A stretch of 64,000 nt of DNA from Prochlorococcus marinus str. MIT 9312 (GCF_000012645.1 NC_007577.1:992001-1056000), one strand, 5' to 3'; counted from the stretch's first letter, positions 1 through 10,877 are shown. Translations and numbers: made by a program. Notes: generated by a model from the letters alone, not told the origin.

Positions 1-818
1 CCCTAGGCCCTGAAAATCCTGAAATACTTAGAGAGTCAATGAGATATTCTCTTTTAGCTGGAGGGAAAAGAATACGTCCAATTTTATGTTTAGCCTCTTG
101 TTCGCTGGCAGGAGGAGAACCTTCTTTAGCTGTTCCTACGGCTGTAGCTATAGAAATGATTCATACAATGTCTTTAATTCATGATGATTTGCCCGCTATG
201 GACAATGATGACTTAAGAAGAGGTAGGCCAACAAACCATAAAGTATATGGAGATGCAATAGCTATTCTCGCAGGCGATGCTTTATTAACTAGAGCCTTTG
301 AAATGGTCTCTTTAAGAAGTCCAGGAGTTGATCCAACCAGATTATTAAATGTAATTGGTGAACTTTCCTTAGTAGCAGGTGCACCGGGTTTAGTTGGAGG
401 ACAAGTTGTTGATTTAGAATGTGAAGGGAAAGAAGTTGACCTTGAAACCTTAGAGTATATTCATCTTCACAAGACTGGGGCTTTATTGAAAGCTTGCGTA
501 AGAACAGGCGCGATGATCGCAGGAGCTAACGAAGAAACATTACAAGCTCTGACAACATATGCAGAGGGAATTGGATTAGCCTTCCAAATAATAGATGATA
601 TTCTTGATTTAACTTCAAGCAGTGAAAAGCTTGGCAAAACTGCCGGCAAAGATCTTTTAGCTGACAAAACTACTTACCCTAAATTACTTGGAATGGAGGA
701 GTCAAAGAAAAGAGCATTTGATTTAGTAGAAAACGCAAAAAAAGCAATTAAACCTTGGGGGGCAGATGCAAAGTATTTAATATCATTAGCCGACTTTATT
801 ACAAATAGAGACAGGTAA
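1..818 (+). CDS. crtE: Geranylgeranyl diphosphate synthase (5' end outside window)
   Basis: This is a trans-prenyltransferase that condenses IPP with allylic diphosphates to make GGPP for carotenoids, the chlorophyll phytyl tail and quinones. The frame is open from base 3, with 12 residues ([12 protein letters not shown]) before the first visible ATG at 39, so the gene starts upstream of the window. Counting from that ATG, the first aspartate-rich motif ([10 protein letters not shown]) is at about residues 49-58 and the second (IIDDILD) at about 184-190. GGKRIRP (8-14) is the IPP-binding stretch. The next gene follows after 13 bases on the same strand. Chain length specificity (GGPP rather than FPP) is inferred from cyanobacterial context. 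Confidence 0.95.
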   Translation, partial: LGPENPEILRESMRYSLLAGGKRIRPILCLASCSLAGGEPSLAVPTAVAIEMIHTMSLIHDDLPAMDNDDLRRGRPTNHKVYGDAIAILAGDALLTRAFEMVSLRSPGVDPTRLLNVIGELSLVAGAPGLVGGQVVDLECEGKEVDLETLEYIHLHKTGALLKACVRTGAMIAGANEETLQALTTYAEGIGLAFQIIDDILDLTSSSEKLGKTAGKDLLADKTTYPKLLGMEESKKRAFDLVENAKKAIKPWGADAKYLISLADFITNRDR

Positions 819-831
819 ATAGTTTTAATTT

Positions 832-1311
832 ATGTCTGAGTTTTTTGCCTTTTTTAATAATTCAGTTCTTTTCTGGAGTTTATTATCCTGTTTACTAGCT
901 CAATTTTTTAAAATTGTATTCAATTTCTTTTCAACTGGAGAGATAAGATTTGGAATTGTATTCGAGACAGGTGGTATGCCTTCAAGTCATTCCGCATTAA
1001 TAACTGGTGCTACATCCGGTATAGGTTATGAATTAGGATTTGATAGCTCGATATTCGCATTAGCTGTTGCTGTAGCACTTATAATTATGTATGACGCTAG
1101 TGGTGTTAGAAAATCAGCTGGAATTCAAGCTGCAGAAATAAATAAACTATCAAAGAAACTAGACCCTCAATCTGAATTACTTTTAAAAGAAACCCTAGGC
1201 CATACAAAAATTGAAGTTATGGTGGGTAGTTTTTTAGGACCATTAATTACTTTGCCTGGAATATTTTTTTTAGGTTCCCCTCTCAAGATATTTGATTTGA
1301 TAATAAATTAA
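832..1311 (+). CDS. DUF212 / YuiD-like acid phosphatase-haloperoxidase-related membrane protein
   Basis: The product is 159 residues, small and hydrophobic. The GGMPSSHSA motif (residues 47-55) is the PAP2-like signature of the DUF212 (YuiD) family, which is annotated as related to acid phosphatase and vanadium haloperoxidase. Several membrane segments are visible (about 10-32, 75-90, 130-150). The real substrate of this family is not established. It lies 13 bases after crtE and is probably co-transcribed, so a role with lipid diphosphates is possible but only inferred. Its 3' end overlaps the convergent cobB-like gene by 4 bases. Confidence 0.85.
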   Translation: MSEFFAFFNNSVLFWSLLSCLLAQFFKIVFNFFSTGEIRFGIVFETGGMPSSHSALITGATSGIGYELGFDSSIFALAVAVALIIMYDASGVRKSAGIQAAEINKLSKKLDPQSELLLKETLGHTKIEVMVGSFLGPLITLPGIFFLGSPLKIFDLIIN

Positions 1312-2699
1312 GAATCCTTTGAATAAGCAATTTGGGTAGCATCTATAAAGTTTTTTGCAACTTCTGGAGAACTTGGAAAATGTAAGTGAATCCAACTTGC
1401 ATGTAATTTGTTATCAAAAAAGCCTTCATTTTTATATTTAGTTTCCCAAGATTTAATTTTCCATGGAGGAGAGAGTTTTTTCTGAGGCTCATCTTTTTTT
1501 AAATCAAATTCAAATAAATTATTTTCAATTTCCCAATAATGAAATTCATGTCCTCTAATTAATTGATTTTGTTTAATGATCGGAGTATCTTTTAAACCCT
1601 TAATGTATCTATACCCTACTGAAAGCTTACGTTTTTTCGATCTAAAAGGTAGGATTCCACTCATTTTATGATAATTACCATTTTCATCTTTTATGAAGTC
1701 TCCTAATATCATCATCCCTCCGCACTCTGCATATATAAATCCATTTTTGCGGAATTTCCTTAACGAATTTAAACTTTTCCTAGAATTACTTATATGATCA
1801 GCATATTTTTCAGGAAATCCCCCCGGAATAATTAAAGAAGAAGCTTCATTAGGTATTTCTTGATCTTCATAAATACTCCATGAAATCAAAGGTATTCCTA
1901 TTTCACTCAAAAACTCCTTAGTTTCAGGGTATTGAAAGTGAAAGATTTTATCTTCTGCAATTGCGATAGGTTTAGTTTTATCAATTTTAAAATCTTTAAA
2001 ACTAACAGAATTAAATATTTTCTTTTGAGGAGATTTCAAGAATTTAATAAGAGAAAATACATCAAGATTTCTTTCGGCGAAATTTGCAAAATATTCAACA
2101 TCAATTTCTTTACCATTATCCAATGGAGATATCAAACCTAAATTAGCTTTGTTTAAAGTTATGTTTGAATCAGAAGGTAAAAAACCAAGAATTTCGATAT
2201 CTTCATTTTTGAAAACCTCTTCTATTAATTTTTTATGTCTATCTGAATTAACGTTGTTAAATATAATTCCTACTATTGACAACTCACTATCGAAATCTCT
2301 AAAACCTCGAATAGTCGCCAAAAGAGAAGCTACTTGACCTCTAGCATTAACAATAAAAATTACTGGAGCATTGAGAAGTTTAGAGATATTTGCTGTACTT
2401 GAATAGGTTGTTGAACCTAATCCATCAAATAAGCCCATTGCCCCTTCAATTAATGAGAATTCATATTTCAAAGAATGTTTAAAAAAACTTTCTTGAACCC
2501 ATGCCTCACCACTTAAAAAAATATCTAAATTCCTACAAATAGGTTGACCAATTGAACTAAGTTGTTGTTGATCAAGATAATCTGGGCCAACCTTGAAAGT
2601 TTGTATCTTAATACCTTTTGAAAACGCCCAACAAGATATCAAAAGCGATAATGTAGTTTTCCCACTATCAGTTGAAGGAGAAGATATTACACAAGGCAT
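1308..2699 (-). CDS. cobB: Cobyrinate a,c-diamide synthase (CbiA/CobB family)
   Basis: This ATP-dependent enzyme amidates side chains a and c of cobyrinate during B12 synthesis. The 463-residue length is normal. An N-terminal P-loop-like dethiobiotin-synthetase fold starts with SSPSTDSGKTT (about 6-16). The C-terminal class I glutamine amidotransferase domain carries the nucleophile in YAECGGMM (Cys326), and GHEFHYWE supplies the distal His/Glu region. Marine picocyanobacteria make pseudocobalamin, consistent with this gene. It follows opcA by 3 bases, so it is the distal gene of a zwf-opcA-cobB operon; the link to sugar oxidation looks like gene packing rather than pathway logic. Confidence 0.9.
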   Translation of the reverse strand: MPCVISSPSTDSGKTTLSLLISCWAFSKGIKIQTFKVGPDYLDQQQLSSIGQPICRNLDIFLSGEAWVQESFFKHSLKYEFSLIEGAMGLFDGLGSTTYSSTANISKLLNAPVIFIVNARGQVASLLATIRGFRDFDSELSIVGIIFNNVNSDRHKKLIEEVFKNEDIEILGFLPSDSNITLNKANLGLISPLDNGKEIDVEYFANFAERNLDVFSLIKFLKSPQKKIFNSVSFKDFKIDKTKPIAIAEDKIFHFQYPETKEFLSEIGIPLISWSIYEDQEIPNEASSLIIPGGFPEKYADHISNSRKSLNSLRKFRKNGFIYAECGGMMILGDFIKDENGNYHKMSGILPFRSKKRKLSVGYRYIKGLKDTPIIKQNQLIRGHEFHYWEIENNLFEFDLKKDEPQKKLSPPWKIKSWETKYKNEGFFDNKLHASWIHLHFPSSPEVAKNFIDATQIAYSKDS

Positions 2700-2702
2700 T
2701 TA

Positions 2703-4004
2703 TTAGTTATTAAAACCATTAAATATTTGAAGAGCTATTTTAATAGAATTTTCAAAAAGAGGACTTGTATTACCTCTACTACTTCCCAATAATTTACTAA
2801 CATCATACTCTGATGAAGAAAAAGAATTTGGAACAACTTGTTCTATTAATTCCATATTAGCCATTCCCCCTGCTTCAAGTCTCATACATTCCACTGATTC
2901 ACATCCAAGTATTACACAAGTGTTGTTTTTTTGAACATCACTAATTCTTGAAATCAACCTCAATCCAATAACTTGTCCTAAATGAATACTTGGATTTCCC
3001 AAAGATAAAGGATTAATTGATGCAGAAATTTTTTCACCATTAATTCTTTCAAATTCTATTTTTGTTGATTCTGTATCCCTTTCAACTCTTAGAAAAGACC
3101 AACCAAGTTTATCACTAATCCATGAGATCAAAAACAAAGCTTGAATCATATGATCTCCTGCGATATCAATATCAATATCAGAAATATGATCTAAAATTGG
3201 TCTCCTCGATGGGGGATCAAAAATCATTGCCAATGATTCCCTCCAATTTTTCAACCTAACCCAATTTAGATCATTAATAGCTTTATTTGATTTCTTTAGT
3301 TGATCTAAAACTTTTAAACATCTGTTAGGCGATCCAAGCGCAGTATCAATTATTAACCTTAAACCATAATTAATAAAATATTCGAAAATTTCAGGCGATT
3401 CATCCAAGCTCCCATTCCACCACAACCAAGAAGGTAATTGATCAATAGATAATTGATCAATTATTTTTAATCCTTTATGGGTTATTGAGGCAGAGTCTCC
3501 CCTAATAACAACTAAATCTCCACATATAGGTTGCATAGCTGGAGTATCACTTAATGGACAGTAAGCGGACACAAAAGTTTTGATATCTGAATTTTTATTT
3601 AACGTTGGCGCTAGAGTTATTAATCTTCTTGGATTTAATGTACTTATTGATGATTCAAAAAATTGTCCTCTAAAGTCTTCAAAGTCTTTATTAGATAAAT
3701 CTTCTTTCAACAAATTCAATAATTCTTCACTATTAAGGGAAGTAGTGATAGGAAGTCCTTGATCTAATATAAATTTTTTAGCTACTTCAATTATCTCTGG
3801 ACTTAAGTTTCCAGTAATTGGTCCATTTACTAATCCTTTTTGTACCAAACATTGTTCTAGCCAAGCAGGCTGCCAGACCATTAACGTAAAAGTATTAGCT
3901 CCTGTATTATCTTTATCTTCCGAAATCCATAACTTATTAAGGTAATTAGAAACCTCCTGATAAGGAAGCTCTAATGGGGTTTGGAGTGTTAGTTGAGGTT
4001 TCAT
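2703..4004 (-). CDS. opcA: Glucose-6-phosphate dehydrogenase assembly protein OpcA
   Basis: OpcA is the cyanobacterial effector that activates glucose-6-phosphate dehydrogenase and links it to thioredoxin redox state. The 433-residue product has the OpcA-type arrangement: an N-terminal part beginning TLQTPLELPYQEV, and a central region with GDLVVIRGDSAS and LPSWLWWNG. Recognition rests on overall similarity and on its place directly downstream of zwf (2-base gap), the universal cyanobacterial arrangement. Cysteines such as those in CVILGCESVEC near the C-terminus could be redox-active, which is inference. No truncation is seen. Confidence 0.92.
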   Translation of the reverse strand: MKPQLTLQTPLELPYQEVSNYLNKLWISEDKDNTGANTFTLMVWQPAWLEQCLVQKGLVNGPITGNLSPEIIEVAKKFILDQGLPITTSLNSEELLNLLKEDLSNKDFEDFRGQFFESSISTLNPRRLITLAPTLNKNSDIKTFVSAYCPLSDTPAMQPICGDLVVIRGDSASITHKGLKIIDQLSIDQLPSWLWWNGSLDESPEIFEYFINYGLRLIIDTALGSPNRCLKVLDQLKKSNKAINDLNWVRLKNWRESLAMIFDPPSRRPILDHISDIDIDIAGDHMIQALFLISWISDKLGWSFLRVERDTESTKIEFERINGEKISASINPLSLGNPSIHLGQVIGLRLISRISDVQKNNTCVILGCESVECMRLEAGGMANMELIEQVVPNSFSSSEYDVSKLLGSSRGNTSPLFENSIKIALQIFNGFNN

Positions 4005-4006
4005 TT

Positions 4007-5530
4007 TTAAGGTCTGCGCCAGAAAATATTATCTTTTGAAAGTAATTGATCAGACTCAGGAGGTCCCCACGTCATAGATTCATAATTATAAATAGGTAAC
4101 TTCCAAGGAGAATTATCCATCAATTCTATTAATGGCGTATAAAGTTTCCAAGCTGCCTCTACTTCATCACTTCGTGTAAATAAGGTTGGATCAGAAAGCA
4201 TTGCATCAGCTAGTAATCTTACATAGCCTTCATCTGAGGGTTCTCCAAATGATTCATCATAAGAAAATTCCATCTCAACAGGTCTGGATTTCATCCCAGA
4301 ACCAGGGGATTTTACCTCAAAGTTAAAAGTAGCACCTTCATTTGGCTGAATTCTTAGGATAAGTTGATTTGGAGCAGGATTTATTATTGTTGATTCAAAT
4401 AAATGAACAGGAACGTCTTTAAAAGTCAAGACTATTTCTCCAAGTCTTTTAGGTAGTCTTTTCCCAGTTCTTAAATAAAAAGGTACCCCTTGCCAACGCC
4501 AGTTATCAACGAAAACTTTTGTCGCAATATAAGTTTCTGTTGTGCTATTACAATTAACACCATCTTCCTGCCTATATCCTTTGAGAAGATTTGAGATATT
4601 TCCTCCCTCCCCATATTGACCTCTTATACAACAATTCCACGGTTCATTTTCGTCAGCAAGTTTTGAAGCTTGAAGAACCTTAGCTTTTTCATTTCTTATA
4701 GCTTCTGGTTCAAATTTCCCAGGAGGTTCCATAGCAGTAACAGCGAGCATTTGAGTCATATGATTTTGAAGCATATCTCTTAAAGCACCAGAGCTTTCGT
4801 AATAACCTGCTCTATCTTCAACACCTACTGTTTCAGATGAAGTAATTTGAACACTTGATATATAATTTCTGTTCCAGATTGGTTCAAAAATAGTATTAGC
4901 AAACCTCATAACAAGAATGTTTTGAACTGTCTCTTTACCTAAATAATGATCAATCCTATAAATCTGACTTTCTTCAGCACAACTTTGAACGATCTTGTTC
5001 AATTTTTTTGCACTTGAATAATCTCTTCCAAAAGGTTTTTCAATCACTAAACGACTTTTCTTAGGGTCATCTAAAAGGCCAGCTATTTTAAGAGCTTTAC
5101 ATCCACTTGCATAGAAATTTGGAGATACTGATAAATAAAATGTTCTATTTCCATGAGTAGCTTGTCTTTTATCAATTTTATTTAATCTTTTAGAAAGCCT
5201 TACGACATGATCGCTTTGTTGTAAGTCAACTGGTTCATAAAAAAGATAATTGGAAAATTGTTCCCACTCCTTTTCCTTACCAGAAATTTGAGTGGATAGC
5301 TTTACTTTCATCTTTTCTCTAAATTCATTATCAGTCCAAGGTCTTCTCGCACAACCAACTATTCCAAATTCACTAGGAATTCTTCTTTGCAAATAGAGTT
5401 CAAATAAGGCTGGTATTAATTTTCTATGAGTAAGGTCTCCACTAGCACCAAATATTACTAAGCATTGTGGAGATATAACTCTTTCCTGCCGTAAACCTAA
5501 TCTTAGAGGATTACTTAAAGTTGAAGGCAT
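4007..5530 (-). CDS. zwf: Glucose-6-phosphate 1-dehydrogenase
   Basis: Zwf catalyses the first step of the oxidative pentose phosphate pathway: glucose 6-phosphate plus NADP+ gives 6-phosphogluconolactone and NADPH, the main night-time reductant source. It has 507 residues, the usual length. The Rossmann motif IFGASGDLTHRKL is at 27-39, and the substrate/active-site motif RIDHYLGK is at residues 192-199 with the catalytic His just before YLGK. The start at MPSTLSNPL agrees with cyanobacterial homologues. It is first in an operon with opcA and cobB; the 109-base gap to petH is room for its promoter. Confidence 0.97.
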   Translation of the reverse strand: MPSTLSNPLRLGLRQERVISPQCLVIFGASGDLTHRKLIPALFELYLQRRIPSEFGIVGCARRPWTDNEFREKMKVKLSTQISGKEKEWEQFSNYLFYEPVDLQQSDHVVRLSKRLNKIDKRQATHGNRTFYLSVSPNFYASGCKALKIAGLLDDPKKSRLVIEKPFGRDYSSAKKLNKIVQSCAEESQIYRIDHYLGKETVQNILVMRFANTIFEPIWNRNYISSVQITSSETVGVEDRAGYYESSGALRDMLQNHMTQMLAVTAMEPPGKFEPEAIRNEKAKVLQASKLADENEPWNCCIRGQYGEGGNISNLLKGYRQEDGVNCNSTTETYIATKVFVDNWRWQGVPFYLRTGKRLPKRLGEIVLTFKDVPVHLFESTIINPAPNQLILRIQPNEGATFNFEVKSPGSGMKSRPVEMEFSYDESFGEPSDEGYVRLLADAMLSDPTLFTRSDEVEAAWKLYTPLIELMDNSPWKLPIYNYESMTWGPPESDQLLSKDNIFWRRP

Positions 5531-5639
5531 ATTTTTAATATTCTTTTTTTAAAATCCTCTTTTTTTCTAAGATTAGCTACATATTGTGTCTAAACCAAAA
5601 AGTATTTAGTAGGAGAAACTTATATCTAAATCTTATGAT

Positions 5640-6755
<1,116 letters not shown>

Positions 6756-6934
6756 TTAGTTTTCTTTATATAAAAGATTATCAATTTGTAGTTTAATTTG
6801 TAGTGATTTTATAAAAATGGTTACGTTTTGAGATCGGAATAATTTAATCAAATTATTTTTATTTTTCAATATTTGTTGTTTTTATCTGTATAGTTACACA
6901 GAAATAATTTTTTATCTAATTAAAAAATTCATTT

Positions 6935-7462
6935 ATGATTAATCCTCAAGAATCAGTAGATCATTCTAAAAATAGTGATTACAGGACAATTGAGCAAACG
7001 ATGGAAAAGCTTTCTGACGGGACAAGAAGACTTGCAGCTCAACTAACTACTTCTGCAAGTTTGGATTCTTTATGGAATGTTTTAACAGATTATGATCGAT
7101 TAAATCTATACATCCCAAATCTACTTTCAAGCAAAAAAATATATCAAAAGAACAATAATGTCCATTTGAAACAAGTTGGGGCACAAGATTTTCTTGGCAT
7201 GAAATTTTCAGCTGAAGTAACTATAGATTTATTTGAAGATAAAGAGCTTGGCATTTTAAAATTTAATTTGATTAAAGGAGATTTCAGAAAATTTGAAGGT
7301 AGTTGGAAAATTCAAAACATTAAAAATACTTCAAAAAATTCGTTAATTTATGATCTTACTGTTCAAGGTTGTCAGTGGATGCCAATCGGCATGATAGAGA
7401 AAAGACTAAAAAAAGATCTTTCAGAAAATTTGATTGCCGTAGATAGGCAAGCGAAATCATAA
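6935..7462 (+). CDS. SRPBCC / START-like cyclase-dehydrase family protein
   Basis: This 175-residue soluble protein has the helix-grip layout of the polyketide cyclase/dehydrase (COQ10-like) family. The stretch RRLAAQLTTSASLDSLWNVL near residue 31 begins the domain, followed by TDYDRLNLYIPNL and a strand-rich middle, ending in a C-terminal amphipathic helix (MIEKRLKKDLSENLIAVDRQ). Such proteins bind hydrophobic ligands such as quinones, lipids or tetrapyrroles; which one cannot be told here. It stands alone between petH (divergent) and tRNA-Glu, and is conserved in cyanobacteria as far as I recall. Confidence 0.75.
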   Translation: MINPQESVDHSKNSDYRTIEQTMEKLSDGTRRLAAQLTTSASLDSLWNVLTDYDRLNLYIPNLLSSKKIYQKNNNVHLKQVGAQDFLGMKFSAEVTIDLFEDKELGILKFNLIKGDFRKFEGSWKIQNIKNTSKNSLIYDLTVQGCQWMPIGMIEKRLKKDLSENLIAVDRQAKS

Positions 7463-7488
7463 GAAAAATAGTATAAGAGTTTAAATAA

Positions 7489-7561
7489 TAGCCCCAAGGG
7501 GATTCGAACCCCTGTCGCCTCCGTGAAAGGGAGGTGTCCTAGGCCTCTAGACGATGGGGCC
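7489..7561 (-). tRNA. trnE: tRNA-Glu (anticodon TTC)
   Basis: Read on the minus strand, the gene folds as a 73-base cloverleaf. The acceptor is GGCCCCA/TGGGGCT, the D arm GTCTAGAGGCCTAGGAC, the anticodon loop CTTTCAC gives TTC, and the T arm is AGGGG-TTCGAAT-CCCCT, with discriminator A. CCA is not encoded. Glu-tRNA is also the substrate for tetrapyrrole (ALA) synthesis in cyanobacteria. It lies between the gene ending at 7462 and sasA. Confidence 0.97.
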
Positions 7562-7601
7562 AGGAAATTAGCATAACAGCTTATTAAAATTAAGAGTAAG
7601 G

Positions 7602-8720
7602 CTAGCCTTTCGTCAAGTAGTGTTGCTCTTTATTTTGTCCTTGCCACACGGGAACCGTAAAATGGAAGCAAGAACCTACACCAATTTCAGATACAACCCA
7701 TATTCTTCCTCCATGGACTTGTACTATTCTCCTGCATACAGACAACCCAATACCAAATCCTGAGGTTCCTTCAGAAGTCTGTGGCAGCCTAACTCTATCG
7801 AGAAAAATTCTTTTCTGTTCGTTCAAAGGAATACCTGCACCTTTGTCACAAATTGTTATTTCTACCCATTGATTTGTCTTATGAATCATTGTAATTTTTA
7901 TTGATCCATAGTCTTTAGAAAATTTAATAGCATTTTCAATTAAATTTAAAAATACCTGCCTCATTCTTCTTTGATCCGCAAATACACTTGGCAGATCAGA
8001 TGGAATATCAGTATCAATTTCAATATCCCTCAATCTCCAGAATTTTTCTAATTCGAGTATTGCTTCAGCACTAATGTTACCTAAGTCAATTTTCTGAGGA
8101 TTAAACAACGCTTCCCATTTTGTTGTTCCAACCTCTAAAAGATCCTGAGATAAGAGTTCAATCTCTTCTAAACGTCTTTTAATAACCTCTTGCAATTTCG
8201 CAATGTCTATTTGTCCAAGTTTTTGACTTTGAACAGCCAAAGTTGCAGCAGTCAAGGGAGTTCTTAATTCATGCGCGACCATTCTTAATAATCTTTCCTG
8301 AGATTCTATTCTTTTTGTTAAAGTCTCATTTTCTTGTCTTAAAACGAGAAGTTCGTCCTCCAGAAGGTATTCTTTTTGAGTTCTTATGGAATCAATTTTG
8401 GATGGTTGCAAATTAATCCCTAGATTTTTTGTTAAGCCTTCCTGGTTCCACCTTGGCAACCATTTCTGCAACTGTGAGAAAATATTACTTCCAGCAAATA
8501 TTTGCTTTGGAGCTGGAGAAACCTTTATGAGAGCGGGAATAGCAACTAATCTATGTAATTCAAGTAATTCAGGCTGTTCTGTGGGCTCGGAAATCTGAAG
8601 AGATATCTCAAAATTACAATCATCTGATTCTAAATAAGCTATCAGAGATTTGATATCACTACTAGAAAGTTGATTTCTAGCTGCTACAAGTATTAATTTA
8701 AGCTCTTTTTTATCATTCAA
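7602..8720 (-). CDS. sasA: Adaptive-response sensory histidine kinase SasA
   Basis: SasA reads the KaiC phosphorylation state and phosphorylates RpaA, giving clock-controlled transcription. Residues 1 to about 100 form a KaiB-like thioredoxin-fold sensor, including LRxL-type helices and [16 protein letters not shown] coiled linker (115-145) leads to the HisKA box [14 protein letters not shown] with phospho-acceptor His150. The C-terminal ATPase shows the N box ([11 protein letters not shown]), G1 (DKGAGIPL) and G2 (GFGIGLSV) motifs. The 372-residue length is normal. Prochlorococcus lacks KaiA and has a reduced clock (established), yet this SasA looks intact. Confidence 0.95.
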
Positions 8721-8826
8721 ATGATTACCCCTGAAGTGTTGAAAAGCTGTTAATCCTTATAAACACATTAAGATATTTAATTTTATTCTACAGATAAGCT
8801 ATGAAATAAATAGGTCTTATTTATAT

Positions 8827-9369
8827 ATGGTTGCTATTAATCAAAAGAAAAATCTAAATTTTGGCGAAAATAATTCCCCAGAAATTAATTTAAATAGTAA
8901 TTTAAAAAGATGGTTTTCTAGAAATATTGGATTGTGGAAATCTAATAGAACATATTTTCTTGATGAGGTTCAAAAAACTTATAATCTATGCATGAATATA
9001 AACATTCAATCTGTTGAAAGCAAATCTGAATGGGAGTCGCATTATAAATTCACATGGTATCCAGAAAAAGCATATAACTTTTTTGATGAAAATCCGCAAT
9101 ATCAAGAACGAGGAGAAATGCGTGCAATCTTAAAGGGGCATCAACTTATTAGAGAAAGTTTTTATTTAAGTAATGATGAAGGGATTTCAAATATTAAACA
9201 AGTCGATGAACACGAAATGATTTTTGAATCTTCTTATAAAGATTGGTATATTGTTGAACATACAAGACTAGTGGATTCTGATAATTATAGATTTAGGGTT
9301 ATATATTCATGGAACAAAAATAAGCTGAAAATAGTAGAGAATCATCACGAAATAAAAATTATTAAGTAA
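8827..9369 (+). CDS. Conserved cyanobacterial protein, possible lipocalin-fold (CpcS/CpeS-like)
   Basis: The product is 180 residues with no signal peptide or membrane span. After a polar tail (1-25) comes KRWFSRNIGLWKSNRTYFL, then an alternating beta-rich body with many aromatic residues (WESHYKFTWYP, EHTRLVDSDNYRFRVIYSW). W-x-S-x-R-T-Y followed by strands, with R-x-R-V near the end, recalls the CpcS/CpeS bilin lyase lipocalin family, but the resemblance is weak and I would not assign that activity. It may instead bind another tetrapyrrole or lipid. A 24-base palindrome follows its stop codon. Confidence 0.6.
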   Translation: MVAINQKKNLNFGENNSPEINLNSNLKRWFSRNIGLWKSNRTYFLDEVQKTYNLCMNINIQSVESKSEWESHYKFTWYPEKAYNFFDENPQYQERGEMRAILKGHQLIRESFYLSNDEGISNIKQVDEHEMIFESSYKDWYIVEHTRLVDSDNYRFRVIYSWNKNKLKIVENHHEIKIIK

Positions 9370-9376
9370 GATCTTT

Positions 9377-9400
9377 TTAACTATTAATATTAATAGTTAA
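9377..9400. repeat. Perfect 24-bp AT-only palindrome between two plus-strand genes
   Basis: TTAACTATTAAT is followed directly by its exact reverse complement ATTAATAGTTAA. It starts 7 bases after the stop of the preceding gene and ends just before the next gene's possible ATG at 9402. It could be a weak terminator hairpin or a dimeric operator site; no T-run follows on the plus strand. Confidence 0.8.
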
Positions 9401-9431
9401 AATGTTATCTTGTAGGAAAGATTATCAGTTA

Positions 9432-9872
9432 ATGGGTATTATTTTTCCTTCAAATAGAATTCTTAAATTGTTAAGTATTGGCTTTATTATATCCTTTTCG
9501 CTTTCTGAGATTAATGCAATAAATAAACAAATTAAAGCTGAACAAAATTTGATCGCTGCCTCTGAAAAAGATCTTTTCCTATATAGGCAAATGGGGGCAT
9601 CTTATCTTTGTATAGCTTCAAAAGCTAAGGTAGATTTTGATAAAGGTCTTGGCATTGCCAGTGCTACTTTTGCAAATGTAATAATTGGCAAACATGGTGG
9701 TGCTATTAAAGAGTTAGGAAATGAAAAGCTTGACAAAAAAAAATTATATAACGCAGGCACATTTCAAATTGTTGGAAGTGCTCTTAAAATTTGCCCTGAG
9801 AGCATTCCAAATAATATCAAAAAAGATTATGAAAAAAGTTTAAAGCAACTTGTAAAGCAAAGTAAAAAATAA
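9432..9872 (+). CDS. Secreted conserved picocyanobacterial protein of unknown function
   Basis: I do not recognise a named family. The frame is open from an ATG at 9402, but starting at 9432 (MGIIFPSNRILKLL) gives a clean signal peptide with hydrophobic core SIGFIISFSL and cleavage near EINA. An AGGA box (about 9413) precedes this ATG. The mature part (about 120 residues) is basic and helical, with ASYLCIASKAKVDFDKG and a second Cys in ALKICPES, perhaps a periplasmic disulfide. The 3' end lies 9 bases from the convergent prs gene. The function is unknown. Confidence 0.7.
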   Translation: MGIIFPSNRILKLLSIGFIISFSLSEINAINKQIKAEQNLIAASEKDLFLYRQMGASYLCIASKAKVDFDKGLGIASATFANVIIGKHGGAIKELGNEKLDKKKLYNAGTFQIVGSALKICPESIPNNIKKDYEKSLKQLVKQSKK

Positions 9873-9881
9873 TTTCGTTAA

Positions 9882-10877
9882 TTATCTGAACATTGAACTA
9901 ACCGAACTTTCTTCGTGGATTCTCCAAATGGCTTCACCCAACATATTTGCGACAGAAAGGACTTTTAACTGCGGGAAATCATCTTTAACAATAACAGGTA
10001 TGCTATTGGTAACAATAACTTGTTCGAATAAATCCTTAGTACTTAATCTTTCATAAGAAGGAGGAGAAAATACAGCATGTGAGGCACATGCGAATATTCT
10101 ATTAGCGCCTTCTTTTTTTAATAAATGAGCTCCAGAACAAATTGTGCCTCCAGTATCTATCATATCGTCTATGAGAATAGCCGTTTTACCTTTAACTTCA
10201 CCAATAACCGTTAGACTTTCAGCAATATTATGAGCTGATCTCCTTTTATCAATTATAGCCAAAGGTGCATCTTTCATTAATTTTGCAAAGGCTCTTGCTC
10301 TAGATACCCCACCTACATCGGGAGAGACAACCACAACTTCCTCTAAATTTAAACTTTCTAAATAATCAATTAATACAGGTGATCCGTAAATATGATCGCA
10401 CGGTATATCAAAATAACCTTGTATTTGAGCAGAATGCAAATCCATTGCAAGAACTCTATCGACTCCTGACTTCTCTAGTAAATTAGCAGTAAGTTTTGCA
10501 GTTATAGATTCTCTTCCTGAAGTCTTTCTATCTGCCCTTGCATATCCAAAATAAGGGATTACGGCCGTTATTTGTCTTGCAGATGCCCTCTTGCAAGCAT
10601 CAACCATTATCATAAGTTCCATTAAACTATCGTTTACTGGAGCAGATGTAGGTTGAATTAAGAATACATCGCAACCTCTAATAGATTGCTGAATCTGAAC
10701 ATAAAGTTCACCATCAGCAAATCTTTTTGATATCAGAGGTACATTTTCAATCCCTAAGTATGATGCAATTTCTTCAGCTAATTTAGGATTTGTTGTTCCA
10801 CTTACTAACCTTAATCTACTATTAGTTAGATTAAAATTGGATTCTTTATTCTGCACCGCCGTGATAAAACTTGTCAC
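9882..10877 (-). CDS. prs: Ribose-phosphate pyrophosphokinase (PRPP synthase)
   Basis: Prs makes PRPP from ribose 5-phosphate and ATP for nucleotide, His, Trp and NAD synthesis. At 331 residues it has both domains. Visible motifs are RLVSGTTNPKLAEEIA at the N-terminus, DLHSAQIQGYFDIP (catalytic flexible region), VVVSPDVGGVSRAR, and the PRPP/ribose-phosphate loop ILIDDMIDTGGTI. The N-terminal 15 residues before RLRLVSG are longer than the minimal family start but normal for cyanobacteria. It is divergent from malQ across a 254-base AT-rich gap that includes a 15-A tract (11051-11065). Confidence 0.97.
   Translation of the reverse strand: MTSFITAVQNKESNFNLTNSRLRLVSGTTNPKLAEEIASYLGIENVPLISKRFADGELYVQIQQSIRGCDVFLIQPTSAPVNDSLMELMIMVDACKRASARQITAVIPYFGYARADRKTSGRESITAKLTANLLEKSGVDRVLAMDLHSAQIQGYFDIPCDHIYGSPVLIDYLESLNLEEVVVVSPDVGGVSRARAFAKLMKDAPLAIIDKRRSAHNIAESLTVIGEVKGKTAILIDDMIDTGGTICSGAHLLKKEGANRIFACASHAVFSPPSYERLSTKDLFEQVIVTNSIPVIVKDDFPQLKVLSVANMLGEAIWRIHEESSVSSMFR

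Noticed and set aside
8386-8598. 70-codon plus-strand frame in sasA
   Set aside because: Antisense to the intact SasA sensor-linker region with no independent support.
8827-9369. Naming the gene cpcS/cpeS
   Set aside because: The lipocalin-like resemblance is weak and key lyase residues could not be aligned by eye.
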